Shown: positions 32,241 to 40,817, numbered from the stretch's first letter. The stretch: DNA of 64,000 nucleotides from Acidilobaceae archaeon (GCA_027051095.1 JALUAM010000007.1:1-64000); one strand, 5' to 3'. The notes: a model not told the origin generated them from the letters alone. A program made the numbers and translations.

Positions 32241-33449
32241 ATGTTGATCGCCCGCGCTAGAGGCCTCGCGGGCCTGGCGCTTCTTGTAGTAATAGCTGCC
32301 AGCCTTGCGTCCATAGCGTCCGGGGCTTCTAGCGATAAGCCCGTTCTCAGAGTCCTTAACTATAGCGAATACATAGATTACTCTGTGATAGATGAATTCG
32401 AGAGGCTTTACAACGTGGAGGTTGTATACGACGAGTTTGAAGCCGCTGAGGAGGCCTGGGCTAAGCTCAAGGCGGGGGGAGCCGGGTACGACCTCATAAT
32501 AATAGCTCACACTCATGTGAGGCTCGCTATAGAGCAGGGCCTCGTAAGACCCTTGGACAAGAGTCTCATACCAAACCTTGAGCTGCTAGACCCCAGGATA
32601 GCTTCACATCCCGCGGACCCGAGTCAAGAATACGCAGTACCATACATGTGGGGTACCACGGGGATAGCCTATGTCGAGGGCTGTGTCGACGAGCCCCCGA
32701 GGACTTGGAGGGAGTTCTTCGACCCCGAGTACCTGGAAAGGTACAGTGGCAAGGTTAGCTTGCTGCCAGAGTTTACCGAGGTCGTAGAGGCCGCTATGAT
32801 CGCAATGGGCATAGACCCTGCTGTGCGGGACAACTGGAACGAGGAGACTATGGACAAGGTTGTCGACTTAGTCCTTAGGGTTAAGCCCTACCTAGCCGGC
32901 TTCTACGGCGCTAGCCAGTACATCCCCGCTCTGGCCTCTGGCGAGCTCTGCCTTGCCCAGGCCTGGAACGGCGACGCGCTGATAGCAAAGGAGGAGAACG
33001 AGAACGTTAACTTCGTAGCCCCCCGCGACGGGACAATCTTCTGGGTTGACTTCATGGTGATACCCAGGGACGCTGAGAACGTCGAGCTAGCACACAAGTT
33101 TATAAACTTCCTCCTCGAGCCCAGGATAGCCGCCGCAAACGTTAAGGCTGTGTGGTACGCATCCAGCATAAAGAAAGAGGTGCTCGTTGATTACGCAGAG
33201 GAGACTGGCGACTCCGAGCTGCTAGAGGTGTTAAACAACCCCATAGTATATCCGCCCGAGGACTCAAAGCTGGTCCCAAGCCCCGTCCTCGACAGGGAGA
33301 TGCAGAGGCTGGTGGAAGACGTTAGAATCAGAATCCTAGCTGGCGAAGCAGGCGGCGACGCTCTGCCGGCTGACGCGGTTCTCGCTGTTCTAGTTATTGC
33401 CCTGCTCGTAGTAGCCGCGGCCTTAATATATAGGAGGTTGAGGGGGTAG
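32241..33449 (+). CDS. potD: Spermidine/putrescine-type ABC substrate-binding protein
   Basis: Signal/anchor segment at residues 7-29, then a periplasmic-binding fold with PotD-like blocks LRVLNYSEYIDYSVIDEFE, AVPYMWGTTGIAYVE near 135 and LAQAWNGDALIA near 236. A hydrophobic C-terminal helix at about 377-396 followed by RRLRG anchors it to the membrane outside the cell, a common archaeal arrangement. TATA CTTATAAAC at about 32203 gives a very short leader. First gene of potDABC. Confidence 0.9.
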   Translation: MLIARARGLAGLALLVVIAASLASIASGASSDKPVLRVLNYSEYIDYSVIDEFERLYNVEVVYDEFEAAEEAWAKLKAGGAGYDLIIIAHTHVRLAIEQGLVRPLDKSLIPNLELLDPRIASHPADPSQEYAVPYMWGTTGIAYVEGCVDEPPRTWREFFDPEYLERYSGKVSLLPEFTEVVEAAMIAMGIDPAVRDNWNEETMDKVVDLVLRVKPYLAGFYGASQYIPALASGELCLAQAWNGDALIAKEENENVNFVAPRDGTIFWVDFMVIPRDAENVELAHKFINFLLEPRIAAANVKAVWYASSIKKEVLVDYAEETGDSELLEVLNNPIVYPPEDSKLVPSPVLDREMQRLVEDVRIRILAGEAGGDALPADAVLAVLVIALLVVAAALIYRRLRG

Positions 33450-33456
33450 GCAGGGA

Positions 33457-34482
33457 TTGCCCCGCCCGCCTGTCAGGCTTGAGGGTGTATGGGCGGGATA
33501 TGAGGGTAGGGTAGTGCTGAGGGGGGTTGATATAGAGTTCCCCGGGGGAGGCATAACTGCTGTCTTGGGCCCGAGCGGCTGCGGCAAGACGACGCTCCTC
33601 AAGGTGATAGCCGGGCTGGTCGAGGTTCTCAGGGGTAGGGTCTTCTTCGGAGACGTGGAAGTAACGAGGCTTCCCCCGGAGAGAAGGAACGTGGGCATGG
33701 TATTCCAGGACCTAGCCTTGTTCCCCCACATGACCGTCTTTGAGAACGTGGCATTCGGCCTTAGGGTTAGAGGGGTGGGGGGCAGTGAGCTTAAAAGGAG
33801 GGTTATGGAGGCGCTTGAGCTGGTAGGATTGGATCCCGTGGAGTTTGCGAGTAGGAGGGTGACGGAGCTTAGCGGTGGCCAGCAGCAGAGAGTTGCGCTG
33901 GCCAGAGCCCTAGTTATAGAGCCAGAGGTGCTCCTGCTGGACGAGCCGCTAGCCCACCTGGACTACAAGATAAGGCAGAGGCTGGTGTGGGAGCTTAGGA
34001 GGCTCCAGAGGAGGCTGGGAGTGACGACGATATACGTTACCCACGACCAGTGGGAGGCCATGGAGCTTGCTGACATGCTGGCAGTTATGAGGGATGGGGG
34101 CGTAGTTCAGTTTGGCAGGCCGGAGGAGGTGTACGAAAACCCTGCGGACGAGTTCGTAGCAACGTTCTTTGGCGACGCTAATATAATGCCGGCTAGGCTC
34201 CTCGGCGAGGGCGAGGGGCTGGTAGCGGTTAGGCCGGAGGATGTGATGCCCCTTCCTCCCGGCAGGGAGGCCGGCCCCGGCTTCTACGTTATTGAGGGCT
34301 ACGTGGAGGATAGGGTCTTTCAGGGCCCCCTCGTGCGTTTCGAGGTCAGAGTAGATGGCGTCGTGGTGAGGAGCCTGGTGCCGCGCAGGATTGCGAGGGG
34401 CATGCCCGATAGGGGCCCGGTGCGCCTGGTCATACCTAAGGGCTCGGTTAAGAGGCTTGGCGGGCGGGGTGCCCGGGGGTAG
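33457..34482 (+). CDS. potA: Polyamine-type ABC transporter ATPase
   Basis: Walker A GPSGCGKTT at 38-46, Q-loop VFQDLALFPHMTV near 90, signature LSGGQQQRVALARAL near 134, Walker B LLLDEPLAHLD near 155, H-loop VTHDQWEAM. A C-terminal TOBE-like regulatory domain runs from about 240. TTG start 33457, 7 bp after potD; its TAG overlaps the GTG of potB. Confidence 0.92.
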   Translation: MPRPPVRLEGVWAGYEGRVVLRGVDIEFPGGGITAVLGPSGCGKTTLLKVIAGLVEVLRGRVFFGDVEVTRLPPERRNVGMVFQDLALFPHMTVFENVAFGLRVRGVGGSELKRRVMEALELVGLDPVEFASRRVTELSGGQQQRVALARALVIEPEVLLLDEPLAHLDYKIRQRLVWELRRLQRRLGVTTIYVTHDQWEAMELADMLAVMRDGGVVQFGRPEEVYENPADEFVATFFGDANIMPARLLGEGEGLVAVRPEDVMPLPPGREAGPGFYVIEGYVEDRVFQGPLVRFEVRVDGVVVRSLVPRRIARGMPDRGPVRLVIPKGSVKRLGGRGARG

Positions 34483-35246
34483 TGAACCCTTCGAGGCTTT
34501 TAGCGGCACCCCTAATCCTCTACCTGATAGTATTCTTTTACGCGCCTCTCCTCTACATAGCGCTTGTAGGCGCCTCAATCGAGGGTTTCCCTAGGTCCTA
34601 TATAGAGGCGGTCTCTAGGCCGGAGTTCCATGTGTTCTACATTAAGGGGGCCGCAGCTGCAACTATTGCAACGTTAATGGCTATCATTCTCAGCGTGCCT
34701 GTAGCCTTCTACGCTGCATACTATGCGCGCCGGATTGAGAGGGCCCTCATAGTAGTGGCAATGGTGTCTACGTTCTGGGTCGACGTGCTTCTCAGGGCTC
34801 TCTCGCTCAAGCTGCTATTCCAGGCTATAGGCGTGAGTCCTGGCTTCTGGCCCATGGTTGTGGGCCTGGCCTACGAGGTCCTACCCATAGTATTCATAGC
34901 GTCGTACCTGGGAGCGTCACAGGCGCCCAGGGAGCTGATCGACGCTGCGCGGACGCTCGGAGCAGGCCCCCTCCAGGCCTTCGCGAGAGTCGCGCTACCT
35001 ATATCGGCTCCGTGGATAGCGGCGGGAGCGGCCGCGTCATTCGTATACTCTTTCGCTGACTACGCTGTGCCCAGCCTCCTGGGCGGGACTACCGGCTTCA
35101 CGGTAGGCAACCTGATCTACACGTTGATATTGGAGGGCGACAGGTGGGGTGTTGGGAGTGCTGTGGCGGTGATGCTGACATTGGTATCCGCAGCCGGCGC
35201 TGCCCTGCTCTTCGGGAGGTTATATCGCATTGAGGTTGGACGCTAA
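34482..35246 (+). CDS. potB: ABC transporter permease, PotB type
   Basis: Six membrane helices with the cytoplasmic EAA loop (APRELIDAARTLGAGPLQAFARVALP) near residues 147-172, typical of the polyamine/2-aminophosphonate permeases. The GTG start overlaps the potA stop by one base, and the 3' end overlaps potC by 17 bp. Confidence 0.9.
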   Translation: MNPSRLLAAPLILYLIVFFYAPLLYIALVGASIEGFPRSYIEAVSRPEFHVFYIKGAAAATIATLMAIILSVPVAFYAAYYARRIERALIVVAMVSTFWVDVLLRALSLKLLFQAIGVSPGFWPMVVGLAYEVLPIVFIASYLGASQAPRELIDAARTLGAGPLQAFARVALPISAPWIAAGAAASFVYSFADYAVPSLLGGTTGFTVGNLIYTLILEGDRWGVGSAVAVMLTLVSAAGAALLFGRLYRIEVGR

Positions 35247-36024
35247 GACCCTTCTAAGAGTTTACACGTTCACGGTCTTGGCTTTAGTCTACGCTCCGAT
35301 AGCGGCACTAGCGGTCCAGAGCTTCAGCGAGTCGCCCCTGATAGGAGTATGGGAAGGCTTTACGCTCAAGTGGTACTCTATGATACCAGGCGATGAGAGG
35401 GCTCTGAGGGCTCTCTACAATAGTCTGAGCGTTGCGGCTCTCAGCGCCCTCTCTAGCATTGTTATAGCGTTGCTGGCCTTAGCCGGGTATAGGAGGGTTA
35501 GGAGGGTCACCCTAGTCGACCTAGCGGTTTACCCTCCCCTCATACTTCCAGACATAGTTGAGGCAGTCGCCCTCCTCATGTTCTTGGTATACTTGGGGTT
35601 CCCTCTCGGCTTCTACAGCGTCTTAGTAGGGCATACAGCGTTCAACGTTGCATACGCCTACATAATCCTAGCCCCGGCGCTGAGAGGGGGCACTAAGCTA
35701 GAGGAGGCAGCTAGGACCTTAGGTGCTAGCCCCCTTCAAGTGTTCATCAGGGTTACGCTGCCCTTAGCGGCTCCAGGCTTAATTTCAGCATTCACCTTAA
35801 CCTTCCTGCTGAGCTTCACCGACTTCATTAAGACGCTGTTCACGACGGGGCCGGGCTTCGAGACGCTACCACTAATGATCTGGAATAGGGCTCGAAGGCC
35901 CGGACTAGGAGAGTACTCGAGTTATAGCTACCTGGCGGCGCTCTCAACGCTGTTAGTAGCCTCCTCCATATCTATAGCCGCCGTCTACACGCTGTACGCT
36001 CTTAGGAGGGGAGCCCGGAGCTAG
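35230..36024 (+). CDS. potC: ABC transporter permease, PotC type
   Basis: Six membrane helices; EAA loop KLEEAARTLGASPLQVFIRVTLP near residues 158-180. Start TTG 35230 lies inside the end of potB, so the pair is translationally coupled. It completes potDABC. Polyamines are abundant in hyperthermophiles; mtnP at 2.4 kb belongs to the same metabolism, though the transporter's substrate is inferred only from family. Confidence 0.9.
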   Translation: MRLDAKTLLRVYTFTVLALVYAPIAALAVQSFSESPLIGVWEGFTLKWYSMIPGDERALRALYNSLSVAALSALSSIVIALLALAGYRRVRRVTLVDLAVYPPLILPDIVEAVALLMFLVYLGFPLGFYSVLVGHTAFNVAYAYIILAPALRGGTKLEEAARTLGASPLQVFIRVTLPLAAPGLISAFTLTFLLSFTDFIKTLFTTGPGFETLPLMIWNRARRPGLGEYSSYSYLAALSTLLVASSISIAAVYTLYALRRGARS

Positions 36025-36036
36025 CGCTCAAGCGTT

Positions 36037-36116
36037 GCAGGGGATGAAGAGTACTCCCATGACCAGAGCCCTCCCCCCATGAGGGTGATGATGAATCCGG
36101 CAGGATCTGACCCTGC
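36037..36116 (+). ncRNA. C/D box sRNA with a 16S rRNA-matching guide
   Basis: Terminal stem GCAGGG (36037-36042) with CCCTGC (36111-36116); box C GGGATGA (36041-36047); guide AGAGTACTCCC; D' ATGA (36059-36062); a spacer holding a CCCTC/GAGGG hairpin (36069-36085); perfect C' ATGATGA (36088-36094); exactly 12-nt guide ATCCGGCAGGAT; perfect D CTGA (36107-36110). The D guide is complementary over 11 nt to the conserved archaeal 16S 5' sequence ATCCTGCCGGA; N+5 predicts methylation of the U in AUCCU*G. The D' guide shares 8 nt with GGGAGUAC of 16S. The long D'-C' spacer and degenerate C and D' boxes are atypical. Confidence 0.8.
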
Positions 36117-36158
36117 ATTGAAGGCTCTGGCGGCGGATCGACATTTAGATGCGGCCGG

Positions 36159-37130
36159 GTGATGCATGGCTTGGCGGCGGATCTTGAGGGTATGAGAGGC
36201 TCCCAGGTAGAGATAATTTACCCTGCGACGGTCGACGGTATGATAGCTGCATTCATGGCTGCCCGGGTGGTGGGCGAGCCCGAAGACATAGTCATGGAGC
36301 CATATACGCCCGGTTCCAGGCCTAAGGTACAGGCGTCCAGGAGCGTCATAATAGCGGTGGGCGCTGAGGCGGCCCGGGAGGCCGAGAGGAGGCTTAGAGG
36401 CTCTGCTAAGCTACTGGTTGTCTCGAAGAGGGGTGAGGACATCAAGGGCCATGCAGGCGGGGGGCTCACCTACTCCTCATCACTGTCAGCGTGGCTGAAA
36501 GCTAGAGGCCACCCTGTGATGGCGGCTGCTAGCATAGTATCAGTGGCATGGTCTCTCTCTAGGAGTCTAGAAGAATATAGAAGGCTTATGGCGGAGGCGG
36601 GCATGGACCCTCTAGAGGACTACTGGATAGCAGAGACTGTAGCCCTCAATCTCCTATCCGTAGTCGAGTCCTGCAGGCAGGAGGGGCTAAAATGGTATCC
36701 GAGGCTCATGGCTATGGATACTGTAGAGCCTGTTAAGGCTGTATTCGAGGACGCGCTCCTAGCTAGCCTGAGGGCTCAGGCCGACTACGAGGCTCGTCGC
36801 CTAGCAGAGGAGGCAGATCGGAGGGCTTCAACCCTGTGCGGCTCTCTGAGAGCGGTTAGGCTAGAGGCGGACTGGGACCTCGGGGTCAGTATAGCCAAGA
36901 TCATGCGCGAGTCCATGGGGCGTGATGTGGTTGTAGCATTTAGGGCGCGGTGCAGTGGCTCCAGCTACGTGGTTCTCGCGACCTCTAGGAGCCTGGGAGG
37001 ATTATCCGTGGGCAGTGGCTACGTTGTCGAGTCTTTTGAGGGCTCGTGGGTGATAGCTTACTCCGGCGGGGAGGGCCTCGAGAGGATTTACAGGTCGCTG
37101 GTTAGCGCTGCGTGTAGTGGGAGGGGTTAG
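36159..37130 (+). CDS. Degenerate DHH-family protein, Cdc45/RecJ-like
   Basis: 323 residues. The N-terminus EIIYPATVDGMIAAFMAARVV aligns with DHH motif I but lacks the first metal-binding Asp, and GHAGGGLTYSSSLSAWLKARG corresponds to the helix after the DHH core. No DHH triplet is seen. The C-terminus (VVVAFRARCSGSSYVVLATSRS, then VGSGYVVESF) resembles a DHHA1 domain. Catalytically dead RecJ/Cdc45-like proteins accompany the MCM-GINS helicase in Crenarchaeota, so this is a candidate for that role. The assignment is by pattern only and could instead be an unrelated DHH relative. Confidence 0.5.
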   Translation: MMHGLAADLEGMRGSQVEIIYPATVDGMIAAFMAARVVGEPEDIVMEPYTPGSRPKVQASRSVIIAVGAEAAREAERRLRGSAKLLVVSKRGEDIKGHAGGGLTYSSSLSAWLKARGHPVMAAASIVSVAWSLSRSLEEYRRLMAEAGMDPLEDYWIAETVALNLLSVVESCRQEGLKWYPRLMAMDTVEPVKAVFEDALLASLRAQADYEARRLAEEADRRASTLCGSLRAVRLEADWDLGVSIAKIMRESMGRDVVVAFRARCSGSSYVVLATSRSLGGLSVGSGYVVESFEGSWVIAYSGGEGLERIYRSLVSAACSGRG

Positions 37131-37132
37131 TT

Positions 37133-37408
37133 CTGGCTCGAAGGAGGAGCGAGATTAGGGAGGCGATAAATAAGGCGATCTACACGGGGAGGGCGCGCGA
37201 GCTGGTATTCGTGTACAGGCACAGGGTCGAAGGCCTCGGGGAGAGGCTCGTTGAAGCGCCGCTCGCAGAGGTAGTCAGAGTGGACTCGTGGGCCGTGTAC
37301 CTATCCAGCGGCGACGTGATACCACTTCACAGGATAGTAGAGCTTAGGACGCTGGATGGAAGGGTTGTGTGGCGCAGGGGAGTGGGCTGGCTTGAAGAGA
37401 GGGGCTAA
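37133..37408 (+). CDS. UPF0248/DUF504 family protein, probable CTG start
   Basis: The C-terminal half (VVRVDSWAVYLSSGDVIPLHRI, then GRVVWRR) is diagnostic of the archaeal UPF0248 family, a small presumed RNA-binding protein. The usual N-terminal helix is also encoded in frame (LARRRSEIREAINKAI...), before the first conventional start (GTG 37211). No ATG, GTG or TTG lies between the in-frame TAG at 37115 and 37211. A strong GGGAGGGG site ends 7 nt before CTG 37133, so translation probably begins there. It starts 2 bp after the DHH-like gene and overlaps the kinase-like gene. Confidence 0.7.
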   Translation: MARRRSEIREAINKAIYTGRARELVFVYRHRVEGLGERLVEAPLAEVVRVDSWAVYLSSGDVIPLHRIVELRTLDGRVVWRRGVGWLEERG

Positions 37409-38711
37409 GCTCTTCTCAGCGGTATTCCCCGGCGGCGCATGCCTAGAGGTCTACGCCAGCGGCGGTGTCGACGTGGGAGACGGGTGCATAAGGGTGAGCT
37501 GGGACGTGGCTCTCAGGGACGCAGAACACGCCTACTTGGCGGAGAGAGTTGCAGCCCTCTTCCTAGTCAACCCTTATAGGTTGGAGGGCGACAAGCCCGC
37601 GTATACTAAGCTAGTAGATGCATACAGGTCTAGGGTGGCCTCTGAGGAGGCCGTAGGCTTGAGGTCGTTGCTGGGCCCAGCCTACAGCGAGGTGGGCATC
37701 GATCCGCTGCTGCTGCCTGTGCTAAGGATGGCCGAGCTTGGGATATATTCCTGCGTGTTTAGGGAGGCCTTAGAGGCTCAGGCGGAGGACCTGAGAAGGG
37801 ACTGGTCCAGGTTCCTGGGCGATGCTCCCCTCAAGCGCCCCAGAGGGTACACGGTTAGGCCTGCTAGACTCCCCCGCGAGGTGGAGGAGTACATCGCTGG
37901 GCTGAGCTCGTGTGAGAGCCACGAGCTGACACGGGATACGTGGAGCCTCGTCTCGGCGCCAGAAGGCAGGGTATCATTAATGGCCTGCGGCGGCCTAGAG
38001 TCGGAGGCGAGGATGTATGACTGTAAGAGGCCTAACCCTATAGCATCCACGCTCGTATGCAGGAGCCCTTCCGGCGAGCAGGTGGCAGTCAAGAACTACC
38101 GCTCGGCCTTCTACAAGTGGCTGCTAGCGGCGCCGCTAGCCCTGAGGTATGGATTCAGGGTCTCGCCGACTCACAGGGCGGTTGCCGAGTACATCTGGTT
38201 CCGGAGGCTTAGGGGCCACGTGGAGACGCCAAGGGTGCTACGCCTGTGCCTCCAGCCCCGGAGGGCAGTCATGGTCAGGACCTACCTGGAGGGGAGGCCT
38301 CTTAGCGCGTCCGACTCCGAGGAGGACTGGGATGCGGGGGGTAGGGTCCTAGCGGTTATACACCACTCTGCGGGGGCTTCCCTGGGGGACTCGAACCCGG
38401 GTAACATACTAGTGGGGGCTGGCCGCGGGGCGGTTGTAGACGCCGAGCAGGCCAGAGAATACAATGATTGGAGGGGCGCCTGGGACTTAGCTGTGGCAGC
38501 CTCCTACTCCATGGTGCTCCTCCTCAAGAAGCCTAGACTCATAGAAGCGTTTGTATACGGATACGCAGACGAGGCGGGTCAAGCCTCTGTAAGGGTCCTG
38601 GAACTTGCATCTAACCCTAAGTTTCTACTATCGACCCCCACACCGCCCCACGTAGCCCTAGTGTTGAGGAGGGCTGCTAGGAGGGCTTTAGAGGCTAAAA
38701 ACCAGATTTAA
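37392..38711 (+). CDS. Kinase-like protein (RIO/Bud32-type fold), 439 aa
   Basis: The C-terminal half has the core of an atypical protein kinase: VAVKNYRSAFYKW with the ATP lysine (near 229), a following helix TPHRAVAEYIWFRRL-like segment, then GDSNPGNILVGAGRGAVVDAEQA with catalytic D-x-x-x-x-N and the metal-binding Asp. The N-terminal 180 residues are unrecognised and partly helical. TTG 37392 with GGGGAGTGGG upstream is preferred over ATG 37356, which would overlap UPF0248 more. Belongs with the DHH-like and UPF0248 genes. Substrate unknown. Confidence 0.6.
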   Translation: MKRGAKLFSAVFPGGACLEVYASGGVDVGDGCIRVSWDVALRDAEHAYLAERVAALFLVNPYRLEGDKPAYTKLVDAYRSRVASEEAVGLRSLLGPAYSEVGIDPLLLPVLRMAELGIYSCVFREALEAQAEDLRRDWSRFLGDAPLKRPRGYTVRPARLPREVEEYIAGLSSCESHELTRDTWSLVSAPEGRVSLMACGGLESEARMYDCKRPNPIASTLVCRSPSGEQVAVKNYRSAFYKWLLAAPLALRYGFRVSPTHRAVAEYIWFRRLRGHVETPRVLRLCLQPRRAVMVRTYLEGRPLSASDSEEDWDAGGRVLAVIHHSAGASLGDSNPGNILVGAGRGAVVDAEQAREYNDWRGAWDLAVAASYSMVLLLKKPRLIEAFVYGYADEAGQASVRVLELASNPKFLLSTPTPPHVALVLRRAARRALEAKNQI

Positions 38712-38809
38712 GTATTTAAAAGTTGGTACATGTATTAGCTGGTAAACCCTATAGTCCGGCTACATCTAGGCTTCAGCGTCGGCGAGTCTAAACGTGGGGG
38801 CGAAGGGTC

Positions 38810-39823
38810 TTGAAGTTCCTCAGGTGCAAGTCCATACCGCCACCTACGGGGAAGCTGGTAAGCATCATAGGAGCGGGCCCTGCGGGGCTGGGCGCGGCAG
38901 GGTACCTCAGGTGTAGGGGCCACGACGTGGTAGTGTACGATATGCTCCCTGAAGCGGGCGGCATGATGATGTTTGGGATACCAGATGACAGGATCCCGAA
39001 AGACAATATAAGGAAGTCCGTCAGGGAGCTGATGGAGGGGGGCGTAAGGTTCATATTCAACGTTAAGGTCGGCAGAGATATAGACTTGGAGGACATAATC
39101 AGGTCGAGCGACGCGGTGCTCATAGCTACAGGCACCTGGAAGCCCAGGAAGCTTAACGCTCCGGGCGAGGACCTACCCTGGGTGATACCAGCCGCCGACT
39201 GGCTAGTAGAGGTGCACCTAGCCAGGTACGGCTACATACCGTGGAGCAAGGTGCCTAAGGTGGGGGGCAGGATACTCGTAGTCGGCGGCGGCTTGACGGC
39301 GGCAGACGCTGTACAGGTGCCCCTCACGTATCCCGAGTTTAAGGACGGTGTGGAGAAAGTAGTACTTAGCTACAGGAGGACCAGGGACTACGCTCCCATG
39401 AGGAAGCAGGAGTTCGAGAGGCTCATAAAGCTGGGAGCTGAGCCTTGGGAGCTCACCCAGCCGGTCATGTTCTACGAGGAAGGCGGGCGCAGGTTTGTAA
39501 GGCTGGTTCGGATGAAGCTGGTTGACGACGGCAAGGGTAGGCCGAAGCCCGTCCCTGTGGAGGGGAGCGAGTTTGACGCAGAGTTCGATTGGGTGCTTCT
39601 GGCTATAGGTGAGATACCGACACCTCCCTTCGAGAACGGCAAGTATGGTATAGAGCTGAACCCTGACGGGACTATTAAGACGGATGAAAACTTTATGACG
39701 ACTAGGAGGGGAGTCTTTGCCGCCGGCGACGTGAGGCATGGTCCAAGCCTTATAGGCAAGGCGTTGAAGTCGGGCCTAGACGCTGCCGCCAAGGTGCACC
39801 TATACCTCGAGGGCAAGCTTTGA
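38810..39823 (+). CDS. FAD/NAD(P)-dependent oxidoreductase, GltD/NfnB-like
   Basis: Two dinucleotide-binding motifs: IIGAGPAGLGAAGYL near 20-33 (FAD) and VVGGGLTAADA near 157-167 (NADPH), with PEAGGMMMFGIP near 48 and the C-terminal FAD motif VFAAGDVRHGP near 302. This is the small-subunit glutamate synthase module, but the N-terminal Fe-S domain of GltD is missing, so it may be an NADPH-dependent reductase acting with ferredoxin or another partner. TTG start 38810 after GGGGGCGAAGGG; TATA-like GTATTTAAAAG at about 38712. Confidence 0.85.
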   Translation: MKFLRCKSIPPPTGKLVSIIGAGPAGLGAAGYLRCRGHDVVVYDMLPEAGGMMMFGIPDDRIPKDNIRKSVRELMEGGVRFIFNVKVGRDIDLEDIIRSSDAVLIATGTWKPRKLNAPGEDLPWVIPAADWLVEVHLARYGYIPWSKVPKVGGRILVVGGGLTAADAVQVPLTYPEFKDGVEKVVLSYRRTRDYAPMRKQEFERLIKLGAEPWELTQPVMFYEEGGRRFVRLVRMKLVDDGKGRPKPVPVEGSEFDAEFDWVLLAIGEIPTPPFENGKYGIELNPDGTIKTDENFMTTRRGVFAAGDVRHGPSLIGKALKSGLDAAAKVHLYLEGKL

Positions 39824-39889
39824 GGCCTCACCCTCAGGTCCTACCGGGACGGTTATTTTTAGCGCTGAACCCCCAGCTTAGTTAATAAT

Positions 39890-39979
39890 GAGCCCCCAGG
39901 GGATGCGCGACGGGCTATACGCCGAGCGCGGGATGAGGAAGTGTCGCGGCAGCTCACCCCCAGGGAGCCCTGGGGGCTC
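39890..39979 (+). repeat. Inverted-repeat element with a duplicated 5' arm (candidate ncRNA or convergent terminator)
   Basis: GAGCCCCCAGGG (39890-39901) pairs perfectly with CCCTGGGGGCTC (39968-39979), 12 bp. A second copy of the 5' arm, CCCCCAGGG (39957-39965), lies beside the 3' arm and could pair with the same bases, giving alternative structures. The interior holds another hairpin (GCGC-CGG-loop-CCG-GCGC, 39905-39929). A TATA-like GGTTATTTTTAG at 39851-39862 lies about 35 bp upstream. The element sits between convergent genes and touches the stop of the minus-strand gene. Confidence 0.45.
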
Positions 39980-40817
39980 AAACCGCGGGCTTATCAGCCT
40001 CGGACTCCAGCCTCACCTGCTCTTTAACCCTCCTCTTCACGTCGTCCGGCTCGAAGGGCATAGCAGCTACTAGGCTGTCAGGCGCTACTATGTAACCCTC
40101 CTTTATCAGTTTAAGCAGGGCTTTGTAGGCTGAGTACGCTGCGAGGTCCTCAGACTGCCCGATAGCCATGGCTATGCCCTTGGCTATATCATAGGCCGAG
40201 CGTAGGATTTCCTCGTCCCCGGCTTCAAGCCTATCGCCTTCCCTGAGGGCGTCCACTAGAGCAGCCGCCACGTCTATCCTCAGGTAGACTATGACCCAGT
40301 CGTCAGCGACGCTAACGCTCACCTCGTAGTCATAGTCACCGTCGTAGTCGTCGATTATTATTGGCGCATAGTCCGGGTAGGCGGCTTCGGGCAGACCTTC
40401 CTCGGATACAACGACCACAGCCGTGTTAAGCCTCCTGTTGCTCAGCTTGGACGCGATGCCCTCCACAAGGCCCCACAACTTAACCATGTCCTCGGAGTCT
40501 ATGTCCAGCCAGCGCTCTTCCATGCTGGGGGCTTCGTAGGGCTCTACAGCCTCTAAGGCATTGTACGGCCATCCCTGCCTTGAAGCCGTCTCTAAGGCTA
40601 TCTCCTCCACGTAGCGCGCGATGAGGCTGTCGAGCGCTCTAGCGGCGACAGCGCCGGCTATAACGCCCAGTGCGGCACCCGCTAGCATAGACTCCACTAG
40701 CAGTCCCCTGTCCCAGCCAGCTAGCATCCAAGCCATGAGCCCCGTGAGGGACCCCCACCAAGCCCCTAAGGCGGCGCCTGCGGCCAGCCTCTTAACCCTG
40801 TATCTCGGCGCTATCAC
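39978..40817 (-). CDS. Hypothetical membrane-anchored protein, 279 aa
   Basis: Two N-terminal hydrophobic segments (about residues 11-33 and 39-62) are followed by a 210-residue soluble part that is acidic (IIIDDYDGDYDYEVSV near 150) and mostly alpha/beta, ending in a charged helix. GTG start 40817 with GGAGGTG 6 nt upstream, and a TATA-like TTTATAATATAAT about 50 bp upstream (40866-40881). No family recognised; a membrane-tethered cytoplasmic domain is the only safe reading. Confidence 0.6.
   Translation of the reverse strand: MIAPRYRVKRLAAGAALGAWWGSLTGLMAWMLAGWDRGLLVESMLAGAALGVIAGAVAARALDSLIARYVEEIALETASRQGWPYNALEAVEPYEAPSMEERWLDIDSEDMVKLWGLVEGIASKLSNRRLNTAVVVVSEEGLPEAAYPDYAPIIIDDYDGDYDYEVSVSVADDWVIVYLRIDVAAALVDALREGDRLEAGDEEILRSAYDIAKGIAMAIGQSEDLAAYSAYKALLKLIKEGYIVAPDSLVAAMPFEPDDVKRRVKEQVRLESEADKPAV

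Noticed and set aside
39888-40073. 61-aa plus-strand frame
   Set aside because: Lies over the inverted-repeat element and the end of the convergent gene; Gly/Ser/Pro-rich with no ribosome site.
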